Shown: positions 1-5,387 of the stretch, in pieces | How positions within the stretch are numbered: position 1 is the stretch's first letter | How the letters are laid out: every line of letters starts with the position of its first letter | From: Flavobacteriales bacterium | GTDB taxonomy: Bacteria; Bacteroidota; Bacteroidia; Flavobacteriales; PHOS-HE28 | Reading direction: 5' to 3' | DNA length: 7,498 nucleotides | NCBI GenBank assembly: GCA_008016945.1 | Contig: SSGN01000085.1 | Location: 1 to 7,498, forward strand | The notes under the pieces: generated by a model | Told to the model about the DNA's origin: nothing | What the model saw: the letters and a program-made list of their open reading frames with translations, nothing else | Databases searched by the model: none | Program-made: the position numbers and the translations under genes

Positions 1-943
1 CCTCAAGGATGGCAGGATCGCGCTCGGTACACAGCCGCAAGCGTACTTCCTTCACGTTCGGCAGCCCTTTCAGGTAATTGCCATAGTGTCGGCGCATCTC
101 CACCACGCCCTCCCATGGTCCCTTCCAAGCCAGTGAGCTGCGCAGGTGCTCGCGTGCCGCTTCCACACGATCGGCCACGGACGGTGGAGGCAGGTGCTCG
201 CCGGTGGCGATATAATGCTTGATCTCGTTGAAGATGAAGGGATGTCCTATGGTGGCGCGGCCGATCATCACGCCATCCACACCATAGCGGTTGCGGTACT
301 CCACCGCTTTCTCCGGTGAATCGATATCGCCATTCCCGAAAATGGGAATGTGGATGCGCGGGTTGTTCTTCACTTCGCCGATCAAGGTCCAGTCCGCAGG
401 GCCTTTGTAAAGCTGTGCGCGCGTGCGGCCGTGGATGCTTAGCGCCTGGATACCGACATCCTGCAGGCGTTCGGCCACTTCCATGATGTTCTTCGTGGCT
501 TCGTTCCAACCCAAACGCGTCTTCACGGTCACAGGCAACTTCACCGCCTTCACCACCTTCTCGGTGAGGCGCACCATCTTGTCCACATCCTGCAGCAGGC
601 AGGCACCCGCGCCCTTGCTCACCACCTTGTGCACGGGGCAGCCGTAGTTGATGTCGATGAGGTCGGGTTTGGCTGCTTCCGCGATGCGTGCCGCCTCTTC
701 CATAGCGTCCTCACTCCCCCCGAACAGCTGGATACCGACAGGCCGTTCGTACTCGAAGATGTCCAGCTTTTTCAAGCCTTTCGCCGCCTGGCGGATCAAC
801 CCTTCGCTGCTGATGAACTCGGTGTACATCAGGTCCGCACCATGCTTCTTGCACAACGCCCGGAACGGCGGATCGCTCACATCCTCCATGGGCGCGAGCA
901 AGAGCGGGAATTCCGGCAGGGTGATGGGACCGATACGAGGCAT
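1..943 (-). CDS. dusB: tRNA-dihydrouridine synthase, DusB/NifR3 type (3' end cut by window)
   Basis: FMN-dependent enzyme that uses NADPH to reduce specific uridines in the D-loop of tRNA to dihydrouridine, in the cytoplasm. 314 residues are visible with no stop before the window edge; DusB proteins usually have about 320-345, so only a short C-terminal piece is missing. Visible landmarks: N-terminal barrel entry LLLAPMEDVSD (about residues 14-24), the active-site loop DINYGCPVHKV (97-107) with the expected catalytic Cys102, HGRTRAQLYKGPADW (171-185) and the FMN-phosphate segment GNGD (203-206) plus MIGRATIGHPFIF (226-238). The helical tRNA-binding C-terminal part begins near residue 255. The start is the first ATG in frame, 24 nt or so after a predicted transcription start. 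Family assignment is firm; the choice of DusB over other Dus subfamilies rests on the overall motif style. Confidence 0.96.
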   Translation of the reverse strand, partial: MPRIGPITLPEFPLLLAPMEDVSDPPFRALCKKHGADLMYTEFISSEGLIRQAAKGLKKLDIFEYERPVGIQLFGGSEDAMEEAARIAEAAKPDLIDINYGCPVHKVVSKGAGACLLQDVDKMVRLTEKVVKAVKLPVTVKTRLGWNEATKNIMEVAERLQDVGIQALSIHGRTRAQLYKGPADWTLIGEVKNNPRIHIPIFGNGDIDSPEKAVEYRNRYGVDGVMIGRATIGHPFIFNEIKHYIATGEHLPPPSVADRVEAAREHLRSSLAWKGPWEGVVEMRRHYGNYLKGLPNVKEVRLRLCTERDPAILE

Positions 944-973
944 GGGAGTGTCCGCGAACAGCGAACAAGCCGC

Positions 974-981
974 CAAAGTTA
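974..981 (-). promoter_or_regulatory. Predicted Bacteroidota -7 box for dusB
   Basis: On the minus strand this reads TAACTTTG, a perfect match to the Bacteroidota -7 consensus TAnnTTTG. Transcription would start around 967-970, giving a leader of roughly 25 nt before the dusB ATG. No TTG-type -33 element is found at the usual distance. Confidence 0.6.
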
Positions 982-1094
982 GGGGGTGTGGCCTCGCGCG
1001 AGGTCCGCGATGCGCCAGTCGTGGGCCACGAGCGCATGATCGCTACCGCGGACGCAGGTATGATCGACACCCTCGGACCGACCCACACCTCCCT
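981..1094. other. Nested inverted repeats; candidate structured RNA or folded DNA element
   Basis: Non-coding stretch with an orderly set of nested complementary segments. Outer helix: 985-991 (GGTGTGG) with 1083-1089 (CCACACC), extended by 981-984 with 1091-1094 across one bulged T. Inner hairpin: 1003-1009 (GTCCGCG) with 1047-1053, 1010-1015 (ATGCGC) with 1032-1037, and 1019-1023 (TCGTG) with 1027-1031 around a 3-nt loop, i.e. 18 pairs. CCTC at 992-995 can pair with GAGG at 1000-1003. The neighbouring part up to 1190 has two more short hairpins (1112-1128, 1133-1153) and the palindrome GCTCATGAGC (1181-1190). It matches no RNA family I recognise. The outer helix abuts the dusB promoter box, and neither strand is clearly the transcribed one. 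Confidence 0.45.
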
Positions 1095-1207
1095 GCTCGA
1101 CCAGGTTGGCCGTGCCCTGTGGGGGCATCCGCCCGGGCTCTTGGGCAGCTCGGAACACGAACCCCATCGCAGCCCACCACGCTCATGAGCCGGTGCCTTG
1201 GAACAGC

Positions 1208-1229
1208 GGACCCCGCGATCGCGGGGTCC
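1208..1229 (-). terminator. Perfect palindrome just downstream of tRNA-Ser (probable terminator or processing hairpin)
   Basis: A perfect 22-bp palindrome: GGACCCCGC and GCGGGGTCC around a GATC centre. In the tRNA direction it begins four bases after the CCA end, so the transcript would form a 9-bp, almost all-GC hairpin. This is the right place for an intrinsic terminator, but no T-run follows (the next bases read GCTGTTCC), so termination could be Rho-aided or the hairpin could mark a 3' processing point. Confidence 0.5.
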
Positions 1230-1233
1230 ATTC

Positions 1234-1323
1234 TGGCGGAGAAGGAGGGATTCGAACCCCCGTTACCCTTTCGAGTAAACACACTTTCCAGGCGTGCGCC
1301 TTAAACCACTCGGCCACTTCTCC
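1234..1323 (-). tRNA. tRNA-Ser (anticodon GGA)
   Basis: Serine tRNA reading UCC/UCU codons. The 90-nt gene folds as a class II tRNA: acceptor GGAGAAG pairs with CTTCTCC, discriminator G, and an encoded CCA (1236-1234). D-arm GCC...GGC with AGTGG in the loop; anticodon stem CACGC/GTGTG around loop CTGGAAA, with anticodon GGA at 1289-1287; a long variable arm (TTTACTCGAAAGGGTAA) typical of tRNA-Ser; T-arm with loop TTCGAAT. It lies 33 bp downstream of ansA on the same strand but has its own promoter box, so it probably is an independent unit. Confidence 0.98.
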
Positions 1324-1333
1324 AGATGGGCGG

Positions 1334-1341
1334 CGAAAGTA
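1334..1341 (-). promoter_or_regulatory. Predicted -7 box for tRNA-Ser
   Basis: Reads TACTTTCG on the minus strand, one base from TAnnTTTG and identical in form (TAnnTTCG) to boxes in front of tatD and the thioesterase gene. It ends 10 nt before the first tRNA base, so the primary transcript would carry only a few extra 5' bases for RNase P to remove. Confidence 0.55.
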
Positions 1342-1356
1342 CGAAAGCGCAGGGAC

Positions 1357-2388
1357 CTACGGCACCCCCACCTCGCCAACGATGTCTTCCTCGAACGCCT
1401 TGGTAAAAGCCTCGCCCTGTAAACCCTGCCCCAGCAGGAACATCGATTTGGTCACGGCCGCCTCCACGGTCATATCGCCACCATTGAGCACCCCCAGTTC
1501 CACGAAGGTCCGGCTGGTGGCATAACGGCCTTGCTCCACCCGCCCTCCAAGGCATTGGGTCACATTGACCAGTACGATACCCCGTTCACGCGCTTCGCGG
1601 AGCACATCGATGAATGCCCTGTCCGTAGGTCCGTTGCCACTGCCGAAGGTGGTGAGCACCACCGCCCGCAGACCCGGGGTGGCCAGGGCGTGCCGCACCC
1701 AATCGGCACGGATCCCGGGGAAAAGGCGGATCACGCCCACGTTGTCGTCCAGATGTTCGTGTATGCGCAGCGGACCGGACCGGGCCGGCAGGATGGCCGC
1801 CGGATCGAAACGGAGGTGAACACCGGCCTCGGCCAATCGTGGATGGTTCGGCGATCGGAACGCCTCAAAGCGCTCGGCATGCACCTTCACCGTTCGGTTA
1901 CCGCGGTACAGGCTGTACTCGAAATAGACCGCCACTTCGGGCACCCGGGCGTGGCCATGCTCGTCGGTGGCCGCAGCGATCTCGATGGCGGTGATCAGGT
2001 TCTCCTTCGCATCGGTGCGGATGATGCCGATGGGCAGTTGGGAACCCGTAAGGATCACCGGCTTGTTCAGCCCTTCCAGGATGAAACTGAGCGCACTGGC
2101 GGTGTAGGCCATGGTATCGCTCCCATGCAACACCACGAAGCCATCATAGCGATCGTAATGATCACCGATGATCCGGGCGATGCGCACCCAATCCAACGGC
2201 CGCATGTCGCTGCTGTCGATGGGTGTCTCGAACGACCACGACTCGAGCTTCACGTTGATCCGCTCCAGCTCGGGCACCTGCTCTTCGAGGTGGGCCAGGT
2301 CCATGGGGCGTAATGCGCCGGTACGGGGGTCGGCGAACATCCCGATGGTTCCCCCGGTATAGATGATCAGAACGGAACGTTGCTTCAT
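1357..2388 (-). CDS. ansA: Type I (cytoplasmic) L-asparaginase
   Basis: Hydrolyses L-asparagine to aspartate and ammonia in the cytoplasm. The 343-residue product matches the length of E. coli AnsA and aligns through its whole length. N-terminal YTGGTIG (10-16) carries nucleophile Thr14; HGSDTMAYTASALSF (88-102) carries the second catalytic site, with Ser90 where E. coli AnsA has Thr91, followed by Asp91; YRGNRTVKVH (161-170) supplies Lys168, equivalent to Lys163. SSDM (59-62) is the substrate-binding segment, and the NVTQC stretch keeps the Cys of the allosteric region of the E. coli enzyme. There is no signal peptide, consistent with type I. The ATG overlaps the tatD stop as ATGA (2388-2385), so translation is probably coupled and tatD-ansA form one operon. 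Val167 replaces a Thr that in E. coli is linked to allosteric control, so cooperativity may differ (inference). Confidence 0.97.
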   Translation of the reverse strand: MKQRSVLIIYTGGTIGMFADPRTGALRPMDLAHLEEQVPELERINVKLESWSFETPIDSSDMRPLDWVRIARIIGDHYDRYDGFVVLHGSDTMAYTASALSFILEGLNKPVILTGSQLPIGIIRTDAKENLITAIEIAAATDEHGHARVPEVAVYFEYSLYRGNRTVKVHAERFEAFRSPNHPRLAEAGVHLRFDPAAILPARSGPLRIHEHLDDNVGVIRLFPGIRADWVRHALATPGLRAVVLTTFGSGNGPTDRAFIDVLREARERGIVLVNVTQCLGGRVEQGRYATSRTFVELGVLNGGDMTVEAAVTKSMFLLGQGLQGEAFTKAFEEDIVGEVGVP

Positions 2389-3152
2389 CGGCGGAAAAGG
2401 CGTTCGGCGTTGGTCGTGGTCATGTGCGCGATCTCGGTCACGGTCTTTCCTGTGGCCAGTGCCAACCGCTCCGCGATCAGCGGGATGTACCCACTCTCGT
2501 TGCGCTTACCGCGATACGGCACCGGAGCGAGGTAGGGCGCATCGGTCTCCAACACGCAATGGTCCGGGCCCACCACCTGCATGGTCTCATACAGCCCTCC
2601 TTTCGGGTAGGTGATCACGCCCCCGATGCCGAGCACGAAGCCTTCCAGGGCGATGATCCGCCGCGCCTCCTCGGGTGTTCCCGTGAAACAATGGAACACC
2701 CCCCGTAGCCCTTGGGCATTCTCCTCCTCCACGATCGCGATGGTCTCCGCGAAGCTGTTCCGACAATGGATGACGACCGGCAGATCCAACTCCTTCGCCC
2801 ATCGTACATGCTGCCGGAACACCTCTTGTTGCTGAGCGATCCAGGTCCTATCCCAGTACAGGTCGATCCCGATCTCGCCCACGGCGCAGTAGCGACCGGT
2901 ACGGAGCCGCTCCTCCATCACCTGCATCGCCCGGTCGTTGTTCTTACCCACGGAGCACGGATGCAGGCCCATCATGGCGAAGCAATGTTCCGGATGAGCT
3001 GCGGCCAAAGCGTCCATGCCTTCCATGCTGTCCAGATCGATGTTGGGCAGGAAGAGTTTCTTCACTCCGGCGTCGAGCGCCCGTTGAAGCATCGACTCCC
3101 GATCGGGATCGAACTGCTTGTGATAGAGATGCGCGTGCGTATCGATGAACAT
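2385..3152 (-). CDS. tatD: TatD-family metal-dependent hydrolase (3'-5' DNase type)
   Basis: TIM-barrel metallohydrolase of the amidohydrolase fold. Characterised TatD proteins are metal-dependent nucleases acting on DNA ends, with proposed roles in DNA repair and D-aminoacyl-tRNA handling; the exact role here is not shown by sequence. 255 residues, the usual family length. The metal ligands are all in place: DTHAHL (His6, His8), VGEIGID (Glu93), VVIHCRNS (His129), FHCFTG (His154) and ETDAPYL (Asp204). The C-terminal NESGYIP and TTTNAERLF segments are also typical. The start ATG at 3152-3150 begins the standard MFIDTHAH opening and lies only 7 nt after a predicted -7 box, so the mRNA may have almost no leader. 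First gene of a two-gene operon with ansA (4-nt overlap). Confidence 0.96.
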   Translation of the reverse strand: MFIDTHAHLYHKQFDPDRESMLQRALDAGVKKLFLPNIDLDSMEGMDALAAAHPEHCFAMMGLHPCSVGKNNDRAMQVMEERLRTGRYCAVGEIGIDLYWDRTWIAQQQEVFRQHVRWAKELDLPVVIHCRNSFAETIAIVEEENAQGLRGVFHCFTGTPEEARRIIALEGFVLGIGGVITYPKGGLYETMQVVGPDHCVLETDAPYLAPVPYRGKRNESGYIPLIAERLALATGKTVTEIAHMTTTNAERLFRR

Positions 3153-3159
3153 GCCGGGG

Positions 3160-3167
3160 CGAAGATA
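3160..3167 (-). promoter_or_regulatory. Predicted -7 box for tatD-ansA
   Basis: TATCTTCG on the minus strand, fitting the TAnnTTYG form seen elsewhere in the window. The box ends 7 nt before the tatD ATG, which puts the expected transcription start within 0-3 nt of the start codon. Confidence 0.5.
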
Positions 3168-3226
3168 CCGGGTGCCTCACCGCCACGAGCGGCGGACCTA
3201 CCTGCCTTGGTGCACCGATCCGGTGG

Positions 3227-3254
3227 CCACCTCGGCGTGCTACGCCATGGGTGG
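3227..3254. repeat. Two-step inverted repeat in the tatD/glycosyltransferase divergent region
   Basis: GGCGT (3234-3238) and ACGCC (3242-3246) pair around a GCT loop, flanked by CCACC (3227-3231) and GGTGG (3250-3254) across short internal loops. It sits 23 bp upstream of the -7 box of the plus-strand gene, near where a -33 element would be, so an operator is possible. A chance repeat in GC-rich DNA is also possible. Confidence 0.3.
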
Positions 3255-3276
3255 GGGCAGCACGGTCCTTCGCGGC

Positions 3277-3284
3277 TACTTTTG
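3277..3284 (+). promoter_or_regulatory. Predicted -7 box for the glycosyltransferase operon
   Basis: TACTTTTG is a perfect TAnnTTTG match, 47 nt upstream of the ATG at 3332. It implies a leader of about 40 nt. Its position argues against the in-frame GTG start at 3251, which would lie upstream of the promoter box. Confidence 0.55.
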
Positions 3285-3331
3285 GCGCGGCCGTGGTTCG
3301 ATGCACGGCCCCCACCACGGACGTCACCGAT

Positions 3332-4369
3332 ATGAAACTCCTCGTCCTCCGCTTCTCCTCCATCGGTGACATCGTGCTCACCAGCCCGGTGTTCCGTTGC
3401 GTGAAACAGCAACGGCAGGATGTGGAGCTCCATGTGGCCACGAAAGCGGGCTATGCGGATCTCGTACGTTCCAACCCGCACGTGGACAAGGTGCATGAGC
3501 TGCAGGACGACCTCCGCGCGCTGATCACCCGGTTGAGGGCGGAGCGTTTCGATGGCATCATCGACCTGCACAATAACCTACGTACCGCGCGTGTGAAGCG
3601 GGCCCTGGGCTGTCCGGCGCACAGCTTCCAGAAGCTCAACATCGAGAAGTGGTTGATGGTGAACTTCAAGATGGACCGCCTGCCCCGCCAAGCCGACGGC
3701 CGCAGCCCCATGCACATCGTGGATCGTTACCTCAGCACCGTGGCCTGGCTGGGGGTGAAGAACGATGGCCAGGGGCTGGACCTCTTCATACCCCCCGACC
3801 GCGAGGTGGATCCGTCCACGTTGCCGGAAACACATCGGGCCGGTTACACCGCCTTGGCGATCGGTGCGGCACATGCCACGAAGCGGCTGCCTCCGCACAA
3901 GTTGATCGAGCTCGCCGCAATGATCGAAGGCCCTGTGGTCCTGATCGGCGGGAAGGAGGACCAGGCCGTTGCCCGATCGATCGTATCGGCGACCGGCGGG
4001 CGCGTGTTCGATGGCACCGGACAGTACGACCTGCTGGGGAGCGCCTCGCTCCTTCGGCAAGCCCGTCGGGTGATCGCGCACGACAGCGGGGCCATGCACA
4101 TGGCCTGTGCCTTCGCCAAGACCATCTCTGGGGATGGCAGCACCACCACGCGCGGCATCGAAGAGGTCGTCAGCGTCTGGGGCAACACCATCCCAGGGTT
4201 CGGCATGGGGCCATACATCCCCTCCCATCCGGAACGAGCACGCATCGCCGAGGTGGCTCTGAACTGCCGTCCTTGTTCCAAGATCGGATACGACCATTGC
4301 CCCCACGGGCACTTCCGATGCATGGAACGCCAAGACCTACGCACCATCGCACAACCGCAAGGAAAATGA
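3332..4369 (+). CDS. Glycosyltransferase family 9 (heptosyltransferase-like, WaaF/RfaF type)
   Basis: GT-B transferase expected to add a sugar (ADP-heptose in characterised members) to lipopolysaccharide core at the inner face of the cytoplasmic membrane. The true acceptor and donor cannot be read from sequence. 345 residues, usual length. The N-terminal MKLLVLRFSSIGDIVLTSP (1-19) is the family opening; VVLIGGKED (202-210) and AHDSGAMHMA (249-258, compare HTDSG-x-x-H) form the donor-side signature; SVWGNT (281-286) follows. Residues 266-279 look like an extra loop of about 14 residues between the DSG helix and the SVWG strand. The C-terminus has four Cys (312, 315, 323, 330) in the CRPCSKIGYDHCPHGHFRC stretch. 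ATG 3332 is chosen because it starts the family motif and lies downstream of the promoter box; an in-frame GTG at 3251 would add 27 residues of no clear meaning. The stop overlaps the next start as ATGA. Confidence 0.92.
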   Translation: MKLLVLRFSSIGDIVLTSPVFRCVKQQRQDVELHVATKAGYADLVRSNPHVDKVHELQDDLRALITRLRAERFDGIIDLHNNLRTARVKRALGCPAHSFQKLNIEKWLMVNFKMDRLPRQADGRSPMHIVDRYLSTVAWLGVKNDGQGLDLFIPPDREVDPSTLPETHRAGYTALAIGAAHATKRLPPHKLIELAAMIEGPVVLIGGKEDQAVARSIVSATGGRVFDGTGQYDLLGSASLLRQARRVIAHDSGAMHMACAFAKTISGDGSTTTRGIEEVVSVWGNTIPGFGMGPYIPSHPERARIAEVALNCRPCSKIGYDHCPHGHFRCMERQDLRTIAQPQGK

Positions 4370-4728
4370 GCTGGGACATCTTCATCCAGGACCTGCCCGA
4401 CGTGGCCTCGATCAATGACGTGCCTTCCACCTATCGTCCAAAACCCATTGGCGACCGTGCGACCATCGTGGCGAGGATCAAGGAAGCCGTGCCCTTCGCC
4501 GAGGAACAGGATAAGGACTGGTTGTTCGTACGACAGCCCGGCTACGACATCAGCCTTCAACTCCACATGGAGAATGCCGACACCGTGCGCTACGTGGTGG
4601 CCCACGTTCACGGTGGCGACCAGAGCGCCGTATGTGTCGCGGCCATCGTGAAGGCCCTGGGATTACGTGCGCACGACACCGAGACGGGCGAGCTGTTCGA
4701 TGGCTCCAGCCTGGACGAGAGCCTTTGA
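4366..4728 (+). CDS. Small conserved hypothetical protein (MSWDI-type)
   Basis: 120-residue acidic, probably cytoplasmic protein with no signal peptide or membrane segment. It begins MSWDIFIQDLPDVASINDVP and has KPIGDR (26-31), a central DWLF (51-54) and YDISLQLHMEN (60-70), VAHVHGGD (78-85), then ALGLRAHDTETGELF (97-111). I recall uncharacterised bacterial proteins with the same order of elements (MSWD-x-x-VQD, P-x-x-IG-x-R, HVRGGD, LGLRA-D-x-x-TGE-F), so it is probably a real, widespread family of unknown function; that is memory, not a search. The ATG overlaps the glycosyltransferase stop (ATGA, 4366-4369), so translation is likely coupled. The coupling does not by itself tie it to glycan synthesis. 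Confidence 0.87.
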   Translation: MSWDIFIQDLPDVASINDVPSTYRPKPIGDRATIVARIKEAVPFAEEQDKDWLFVRQPGYDISLQLHMENADTVRYVVAHVHGGDQSAVCVAAIVKALGLRAHDTETGELFDGSSLDESL

Positions 4729-4731
4729 ACG

Positions 4732-4750
4732 GAGGCCGATCGACCGCCTC
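4732..4750. terminator. Weak hairpin between convergent genes
   Basis: GAGGC (4732-4736) and GCCTC (4746-4750) can pair around a 9-nt loop, in the 20-bp gap between two convergent stop codons and running into the thioesterase stop. It could serve both transcripts, but the stem is short and no T-run follows on either strand. Confidence 0.25.
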
Positions 4751-5270
4751 AATTCTTCACCACATCGAATAGCGCCTTCAACTCATGGGCGTCATCCGGC
4801 TTCATGCGACCGCTGAGGATCAGCCGGAGTTGTCGGCGACGCAAAGCACCGTCGTACCGTTGTTGCTCCTCATCCGTCTGGGGGAGCACATCTGCCACGG
4901 AGCAGGATCGCCCCGCTTGATCGATGGCGACGAAGGTGTAGATGGCACTGGTGACCATGATCTTCTCTCCCGTCATCTGATCCTCCACCCACACATCGGC
5001 CCACACCTCCATGCTGGTTCCAAAACCACGGCTGACGTGGCTTTTGATGGTCACGAAGTCGCCCAGCTTGATGGGGCGGTCGAAGCCCACATGATTCACG
5101 GCCACCGTCACCGCCAGGCGCTTACAGTGGCGATGGGCGCTGATGGCACAATTGATATCGAGCCATTTCAGCAACTGCCCCCCGAAGAGGTTCCCGAGGG
5201 TATTGGTGTCGTTGGGCAACACCAGGTGCGTGGTTTCAGCGTAGCTCTCGGTGGAGGGTTTGGGTGTCAT
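4749..5270 (-). CDS. Acyl-CoA thioesterase, hotdog fold
   Basis: Hydrolyses acyl-CoA to free acid and CoA in the cytoplasm; chain-length preference cannot be told. 173 residues from the chosen start. The hotdog signature is clear: LVLPNDTNTLGNLFGGQLLKWLD (16-38), with the Asn/Asp-rich turn, the GG pair (30-31) starting the central helix and Asp38, a candidate catalytic acid as in YciA/ACOT7 relatives. VTVAVNHVGFDRPIKLGD (54-71) is the following strand pair. The C-terminal RRRQLRLILSGRMKPDDAHELKALF (144-168) tail is an extension seen in Bacteroidota members as I remember them. An in-frame start at 5312 would add 14 residues, but a promoter box at 5284-5291 lies inside that extension, so ATG 5270 is preferred. 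Divergent from the HemJ-like gene and convergent with the small hypothetical. Confidence 0.93.
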   Translation of the reverse strand: MTPKPSTESYAETTHLVLPNDTNTLGNLFGGQLLKWLDINCAISAHRHCKRLAVTVAVNHVGFDRPIKLGDFVTIKSHVSRGFGTSMEVWADVWVEDQMTGEKIMVTSAIYTFVAIDQAGRSCSVADVLPQTDEEQQRYDGALRRRQLRLILSGRMKPDDAHELKALFDVVKN

Positions 5271-5283
5271 GCTCTTCACGGTA

Positions 5284-5291
5284 CGAAGGTA
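5284..5291 (-). promoter_or_regulatory. Predicted -7 box for the thioesterase gene
   Basis: TACCTTCG on the minus strand (TAnnTTYG form), ending 13 nt before the chosen ATG. The expected leader is under 10 nt. It supports the shorter start at 5270. Confidence 0.5.
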
Positions 5292-5375
5292 TGCGGTGGG
5301 GGCCTGGCCCATCGCGGGACGTCAGCCCAAGCGCGTCTCCCGGTGCCCTGTCCAGGACCGAAGAATGGTCGATCC

Positions 5376-5383
5376 TATCTTTG
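5376..5383 (+). promoter_or_regulatory. Predicted -7 box for the HemJ-like/peroxiredoxin operon
   Basis: TATCTTTG is a perfect TAnnTTTG match ending only 4 nt before the ATG at 5388. Transcription would begin at or next to the A of the start codon, so a leaderless mRNA is predicted. Confidence 0.6.
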
Positions 5384-5387
5384 ACGA

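Noticed and set aside
979..1167. Minus-strand 62-codon open frame upstream of dusB
   Set aside because: It has no recognisable domain, is rich in Arg/Gly/His as expected for a chance frame in GC-rich DNA, and its stop lies inside the dusB promoter box. The inverted repeats explain the conserved look better.
981..1207. Known RNAs (SRP RNA, RNase P RNA, tmRNA, 5S rRNA, 6S RNA) in the non-coding stretch
   Set aside because: None of the signature sequences of the first four were found on either strand, and the fold does not show the single long bubble-containing hairpin of 6S RNA.
1531..2313. Long plus-strand open frame opposite ansA (260 codons)
   Set aside because: It is the antisense shadow of a well-supported asparaginase gene; its translation has no family features.
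3251..3331. Upstream GTG start for the glycosyltransferase
   Set aside because: It would precede the -7 promoter box at 3277-3284, and the family N-terminus starts exactly at ATG 3332.
4127..4182. TCTGGGG copies at 4127 and 4176 as the footprint of a tandem duplication that made the glycosyltransferase loop
   Set aside because: The copies are 49 nt apart, which is not a multiple of three, and similarity beyond them is poor, so a clean duplication does not explain an in-frame loop.
5271..5312. 14-residue N-terminal extension of the thioesterase
   Set aside because: A promoter box lies inside it and the extension does not resemble the family.
4785..5384. Plus-strand open frame opposite the thioesterase
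   Set aside because: Shadow of the hotdog thioesterase gene, low-complexity composition, no family features.
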